A DNA stretch of 7,785 nt, taken from contig CAYMUB010000014.1 in assembly GCA_964393545.1 (NCBI GenBank), positions 1 through 7,785 of the forward strand, in the 5' to 3' direction. Source of the stretch: CAYMUB01 sp964393545 (GTDB lineage: Bacteria > Patescibacteriota > Microgenomatia > Daviesbacterales > UBA10151). Positions 4,583 to 7,785 of this stretch are shown here, in pieces (position 1 is the stretch's first letter; every line of letters begins with the position of its first letter). Made by a program: the position numbers and the translations under genes. The notes below the pieces were generated by a model, which worked only from the letters and a program-made list of their open reading frames with translations, was not told the origin of the DNA and did not search any database.

Positions 4583-5251
4583 TGCAGGTATCAGCACATC
4601 CGGAAATATCGGAAAATAAGAAAGAATTGAAGTAGCAACTGCTACAATTGCCCCATATAATACCTGTTTTTTCAAATCAAAAGGAGAAGTTATAGGTTCA
4701 GGTAACATTACTAAGGCAAAGAAAATAGTGGTAGGATCTAGTAACAACTTAAATCCAGACAGCAAATTATACAAAATTAAAAAAGATAAAATAGAACCAA
4801 ATCTTTTCATTTTATAGAAAGATACAAAAGATGGAGTTAATAAAACCAAAAATGTAAAAGGATTATTTTGAAAAGATGCGCCCCACCAGCTGACAGGTAG
4901 ATTAAAAATTATTCCTCCCAGGAATAACCCAACAGCAGCAGGATTAAAAATATGTTTCTCCCCAATCCTGAGAAAATTTTTAGCAGCCATAGCTAAAGCA
5001 CAAATGACTGCCATCTGATACCACACAGCCTGGGGGTTAATAATTAATCCAATAATCAATCCTGAAATTAAAGCAGATAAAGGTAAGGGAAATATCCTCT
5101 TTTTTAAGAAAATAAATAGTAAATCAAAAAAAATAGTAAATCCAACAGAAACAACAAGAATGTTCAGACTTGAAAGTAAAGGATATTGTTTTAAAGATGA
5201 AAGGTAAATGGCAATTAAGATAAGAGCCAGTTGAACTTTGGGCGACATCAT
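4544..5251 (-). CDS. RnfD/NqrB-like multipass membrane protein
   Basis: This 235-residue protein belongs to the family of membrane subunits of the Rnf and Na+-NQR electron-transport complexes. It has roughly eight to nine hydrophobic segments and family-like blocks: LSALISGLIIGLIINP (58-73), KHIFNPAAVGLFLG (99-112), and ALVMLPEPITSPFD (179-192), which matches the usual DP-x-TSP block. It is shorter than typical RnfD (over 300 residues), and I see no SGAT motif for covalent FMN attachment. No other Rnf/Nqr subunit is in the window. It is the last gene of the DsbA-like/DUF3105 cassette and overlaps the DUF3105 gene as ATGA. The start is MM; the second Met is equally possible. The partner and electron path are unknown. 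A role in moving electrons or ions across the membrane is inference. Confidence 0.8.
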   Translation of the reverse strand: MMSPKVQLALILIAIYLSSLKQYPLLSSLNILVVSVGFTIFFDLLFIFLKKRIFPLPLSALISGLIIGLIINPQAVWYQMAVICALAMAAKNFLRIGEKHIFNPAAVGLFLGGIIFNLPVSWWGASFQNNPFTFLVLLTPSFVSFYKMKRFGSILSFLILYNLLSGFKLLLDPTTIFFALVMLPEPITSPFDLKKQVLYGAIVAVATSILSYFPIFPDVLIPALLLGNLFQFFFK

Positions 5252-5880
5252 TTCTCCATAGTTTTTTCCGGACCCATGTTAATATGAACTTCTATGAATT
5301 TCTCTATTCTGGCAACATCAAACTGATCAAATTTATCTATATAATTCCAGGCAGTTAAAGCAATTCTGGTATTTAAATTTGGTCTGGGTACCACAATTAA
5401 TCTGGTCTTGCCTTTTTTCTCGTATATGGAGATTAGCTGATCAACTAATTTATGACAATCTTCTGATTTAAAACTTTCAGACAGTTTAGCTGAGGAGCTA
5501 GCTACAGTAGATGAAGTTGTTGCTTCCTCTTCTATTCCATGTGCATAAACTGTTTTAACTATACCCTGTCCCTTAAACCCTACACCCTTTCTTTCGCAGT
5601 TATATGACAAAATCACATAGCCGTGTTCTAAAGAGTGAACTAGATTACGATCATCTTTAGGTTCATTATAAATTCCTGATCTAACCCAATCTTCATAATG
5701 CTTACCTGAGGTAGGAGGGTTAGAATTGTAATCAACTTTTTCTCCAACTGGTATATGCCCTCTGCCTAAATCATTAATTTTTGTACCAGGTAAAGGTTTT
5801 GAAGATTCTATAAAAAGCCAAGCCAGAAGTACTATAAAGACTAATATTGCTGCTCCAATAATTAAAAAGTGTTTCTTCAC
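5248..5880 (-). CDS. DUF3105 membrane-anchored extracytoplasmic protein
   Basis: A DUF3105 protein, a family of unknown function. Residues 5-25 form one hydrophobic N-terminal segment after MKKH, so the protein is probably anchored with the rest outside the membrane. Family motifs: YNSNPPTSGKHYEDW (51-65), LVHSLEHGYVILSYNC (80-95), VVPRPNL (163-169), and IEVHINMGPE near the C-terminus (196-205). The conserved His61, His82 and His86 could form a metal or active site. A Thr/Ser-rich stretch (121-136) interrupts the domain. Cys95 and Cys142 could form a disulfide, a possible substrate for the neighbouring DsbA-like protein. The start codon is GTG at 5880, one base after the upstream stop (TGA-C-GTG). 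No clear Shine-Dalgarno is seen, so translation is probably coupled. Confidence 0.85.
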   Translation of the reverse strand: MKKHFLIIGAAILVFIVLLAWLFIESSKPLPGTKINDLGRGHIPVGEKVDYNSNPPTSGKHYEDWVRSGIYNEPKDDRNLVHSLEHGYVILSYNCERKGVGFKGQGIVKTVYAHGIEEEATTSSTVASSSAKLSESFKSEDCHKLVDQLISIYEKKGKTRLIVVPRPNLNTRIALTAWNYIDKFDQFDVARIEKFIEVHINMGPEKTMEK

Positions 5881-5881
5881 G

Positions 5882-6667
5882 TCATTGGACAGAGGACTGC
5901 ATATCTTTCCAAGAGTAGGCGCCTGAAAAATTAGTAGTATTTATAAAAAACCCTGGTGTACCACTTACTCCTAATGATCTGGCTGTGGCAACATCTTCTG
6001 TAAGCTTAGCATCATATTTGCCGCTGTCTAAACAGGTTTTCAAATCAGTTGAATTCACTACATCAGATAAAAAGCTCGCCACCTCTTGTGATTTACTCTT
6101 ATCATTTTTCACTTGAGTATTTAATAAATCATAGCCTTCAGGTGACATTAATTTATCATGAGCTGGCCAGAATTTGCCTTTCTCATTAGCACAGTACAAA
6201 GCCTTGGTGCCCATTTCCCCATTCCCATGGCCAGGGGTATAAATATAAACAAGAGCTGCTTTACCTGAATCTACTAATTTTTTCATTTCCGGAACTGGAG
6301 GAATATATGTTCCTCCATCTGCAACTACAGTAAATTGGGTTCCCATTTGTTTATTAAGTGATGGATTATGCCCGGCAGCTACATGACAGAAAGGACAACT
6401 GGGATCTGCTACTTCAACCATTAAATTCTTGCTGTTCTTGTCTCCAAAAGTAATGTTTTTGTCATTAAAAAGAGCTTTAATAGTATCCTGCGTCACTTTT
6501 GGGGTTTGGGGAGCAGCAGGTTGAGGAGAGGCTTGAGCAACTTGAGGCTGAGTAGTAGGTGTACCAACTTTAATAACCCCTCCATGCATTAAAATGGCAA
6601 TTGAAATTACAAAAGATCCTAACAAAATTGCCGCAGGGGTTGTTAAAAAAGAGCTTCTAGAATCCAT
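5882..6667 (-). CDS. DsbA-like thioredoxin-fold protein, membrane anchored
   Basis: A thiol-disulfide oxidoreductase of the DsbA/DSBA-like thioredoxin family, probably acting outside the cytoplasmic membrane. Order of parts: a short cytoplasmic N-terminus, a hydrophobic anchor (about 12-30), a Pro/Gln/Ala-rich linker (37-58), then the thioredoxin fold. The active-site motif is CPFC at 91-94 within EVADPSCPFCHVAAGH. The cis-proline loop is GVSGTPGFFIN (233-243). Two further cysteines (159 and 212) may form a structural disulfide in the helical insert. Length 261 is normal for anchored family members. It leads a three-gene minus-strand operon with DUF3105 and the RnfD-like protein, and has its own promoter (6705-6677). 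No DsbB or VKOR partner is in the window. The direction, oxidase or isomerase/reductase, cannot be told from the motif alone. Confidence 0.9.
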   Translation of the reverse strand: MDSRSSFLTTPAAILLGSFVISIAILMHGGVIKVGTPTTQPQVAQASPQPAAPQTPKVTQDTIKALFNDKNITFGDKNSKNLMVEVADPSCPFCHVAAGHNPSLNKQMGTQFTVVADGGTYIPPVPEMKKLVDSGKAALVYIYTPGHGNGEMGTKALYCANEKGKFWPAHDKLMSPEGYDLLNTQVKNDKSKSQEVASFLSDVVNSTDLKTCLDSGKYDAKLTEDVATARSLGVSGTPGFFINTTNFSGAYSWKDMQSSVQ

Positions 6668-6676
6668 TGTTAATTT

Positions 6677-6705
6677 AGTCTAAGGGGAAAAGCTAAATCT
6701 GTCAA
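6677..6705 (-). promoter_or_regulatory. sigma70-type promoter for the DsbA-like operon
   Basis: On the minus strand a perfect TTGACA (6705-6700), a 17-base spacer, and TAGACT (6682-6677, four of six matches). Only 9 bases separate the -10 from the ATG (6667), so the message would have little or no leader and no Shine-Dalgarno is present. It sits in the gap of about 64 bases after yggS, showing that the cassette is probably transcribed independently. No terminator hairpin was seen in this gap. Confidence 0.7.
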
Positions 6706-6731
6706 CACCCTTATGTAGGAAGATATGAATT

Positions 6732-7418
6732 TTATGGCCGGGGACCAAAGAGTGCTCTACCAATACGTACCATAGTGGCACCTTCTTGTATAGCAACTTC
6801 AAAATCTTTTGTCATACCCATAGAGAGATTTGGCAATCCTAATTCATCTCCAAGCATTCTCAGTCTACGAAAAAAGGGACGCATATCTTCAGGATCATCT
6901 AATTCTGGGGCAATTGTCATCAGACCAACAATAGAAAGCTCCGGAAATATTCTGATTCTTCTATATGCATCAACAACCTCTTCTGGAGCAAAACCAGACT
7001 TGCTTGGTTCTCCTCCTATATTCACTTCAAGCATAATGGGTATTGGTTCTGTAGCTCTTTTTGCAATCTCTTCTGCCAAACGGATAGAATCAACAGTTTG
7101 AATAATATCGAAGGTGGTGAGCGCATCCTTTGCCTTATTTCTCTGCAGATGACCAATCAGATGTAACATTGGGTGGACACCAAGCTCATCTAATGAGACT
7201 CTTTTTCCTCTTGCCTCCTGTACATAGTTTTCTCCAAAGTTCGTAAGGCCGGCTTGGAATAAAATACTCATCCATTCGACTGAGACTGTTTTTGATGCCC
7301 CGATAAGAGTAATTGCTGATGGATCTCTCCCTGAGATTAACGCTGCCTGGTCTATCCGCTGTCTTACATTTTCCAGATTTTCTACTAGTATTTCTTTTGC
7401 TGAAAAATTGTTTGCCAT
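6732..7418 (-). CDS. yggS: YggS/PROSC family PLP homeostasis protein
   Basis: A cytoplasmic pyridoxal 5'-phosphate-binding protein with an alanine-racemase-like TIM barrel, thought to buffer or deliver PLP rather than catalyse a reaction. All main blocks are visible: LIGASKTV (38-45) with the PLP-binding Lys43, NFGENYVQEA (60-69), HLIGHLQRNK (86-95), MLEVNIGGEPSKSGF (129-143), GLMTIAPE (165-172), LSMGMTKDFEVAIQEG (198-213), and VRIGRALFG (217-225). Its 228 residues are full length. The start at 7418 follows the pdxT stop by 27 bases and has AAGG about 9 bases upstream. The pairing with pdxT points to shared regulation of PLP supply. The name yggS is used for family membership. Confidence 0.94.
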   Translation of the reverse strand: MANNFSAKEILVENLENVRQRIDQAALISGRDPSAITLIGASKTVSVEWMSILFQAGLTNFGENYVQEARGKRVSLDELGVHPMLHLIGHLQRNKAKDALTTFDIIQTVDSIRLAEEIAKRATEPIPIMLEVNIGGEPSKSGFAPEEVVDAYRRIRIFPELSIVGLMTIAPELDDPEDMRPFFRRLRMLGDELGLPNLSMGMTKDFEVAIQEGATMVRIGRALFGPRP

Positions 7419-7445
7419 GTCTACTGCCTTATTTATATTATCTAA

Positions 7446-7785
7446 TTATCTCACATTTTTTAAAAAATATTCATGAAACTTAGTTGTGGTAAGTTCTGGA
7501 TGAAAACAGGCTGCTAGATAAAACTTATTTCCTATCCTTTCCTCACATGCTATTATCCTCTGGCCATTTTTAGCCAAAACATTGACAGTTTTTCCAACAT
7601 CTTTTATTCTGGGCGCCCGGATAAACACTGCTACTACTTTACCCAGCTTAGTTTTTATTTCTTCAGTAAATGACTGGGCTTGCCTCCCATAAGCATTACG
7701 GTCTATCTCTATATCCATAAGTTCTAGTGTTTTTTGGCCTTCCCCTTTATTTTGGATAGTTTTTGCCAGCATGATTGCTCCGGCA
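7446..7785 (-). CDS. pdxT: PdxT, glutaminase subunit of PLP synthase, C-terminal part
   Basis: PdxT hydrolyses glutamine and passes ammonia to PdxS, which builds pyridoxal 5'-phosphate from ribose 5-phosphate and glyceraldehyde 3-phosphate. The window holds the last 112 or so codons; the gene continues past the right edge. Reading the minus strand from 7784, the residues are AGIMLAKTI, which fits the end of the nucleophile elbow GTCAG. The catalytic Cys codon would end at base 7785. Further in are LMDIEIDRNAYGRQAQSF (18-35 counted from the Met at 7772), AVFIRAPRIKDVG, and ACFHPELTTTKFHEYFL with the catalytic His and Glu of FHPEL. The in-frame ATG at 7772 is not the start. yggS follows 27 bases downstream, and pdxS is probably upstream, outside the window. 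Confidence 0.93.
   Translation of the reverse strand, partial: AGAIMLAKTIQNKGEGQKTLELMDIEIDRNAYGRQAQSFTEEIKTKLGKVVAVFIRAPRIKDVGKTVNVLAKNGQRIIACEERIGNKFYLAACFHPELTTTKFHEYFLKNVR

Noticed and set aside
6775..7101. Plus-strand 108-codon open frame opposite yggS
   Set aside because: Its Ser/Ile-rich reading mirrors the conserved yggS sequence on the other strand; no promoter or ribosome binding site.
6732..7418. Recent transfer of yggS because its base composition seemed richer in GC
   Set aside because: Spot counts gave about 38-45% in yggS, but parts of the dsbA-like gene reach about 50%, so the difference is not distinctive.

Overview
The window reads as a compact, AT-rich bacterial chromosome segment, most likely from the Candidate Phyla Radiation (Patescibacteria), possibly Microgenomates. 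That placement is inference. It rests on dense gene packing with ATGA/TAATG overlaps, a mevalonate-type isoprenoid cluster, a small protein starting MCYNCGC (a type I associate with these genomes), a DsbA-like/DUF3105/RnfD-like envelope cassette, and a palindromic repeat whose translation reads HPVLDTGS...DSRFRGND. TGA acts as a normal stop in several overlapping gene pairs, which argues against the UGA=Gly code of Gracilibacteria/SR1. No rRNA, tRNA or CRISPR was seen, and no gene-free stretch exceeds 300 bases.

Layout. Plus strand, 1-2261: the 3' end of an unrecognised gene, then mevalonate kinase, then diphosphomevalonate decarboxylase, all overlapping and probably one operon. Minus strand, 4267 down to 2272: a ZIP-family metal transporter, an IDI-like Nudix protein, a second Nudix gene cut off mid-domain, then a BrnT-type toxin and a CopG-type antitoxin. 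These two blocks converge with about 10 bases between them. Plus strand, 4292-4582: a small CxxCxC protein divergent from the transporter. Minus strand, 6667 down to 4544: a DsbA-like thioredoxin protein, a DUF3105 protein and an RnfD/NqrB-like membrane protein, led by a good sigma70-type promoter. Minus strand, 7785 down to 6732: the C-terminal part of PdxT, then YggS, together a pyridoxal-phosphate supply and homeostasis pair.

How they fit together. MVK, MvaD and IDI would cover mevalonate to IPP/DMAPP except for the phosphomevalonate kinase step, which is not in the window. Two of the three enzymes carry a substitution at a residue normally essential for catalysis: Asp to Asn in MvaD and Cys to Asp in the IDI-like protein. 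The kinase carries an in-frame palindromic repeat insertion. The clearest structural events are that repeat, at 526-585 inside the kinase, and the toxin-antitoxin module that has replaced the 3' half of a Nudix gene at about 2815-2835.
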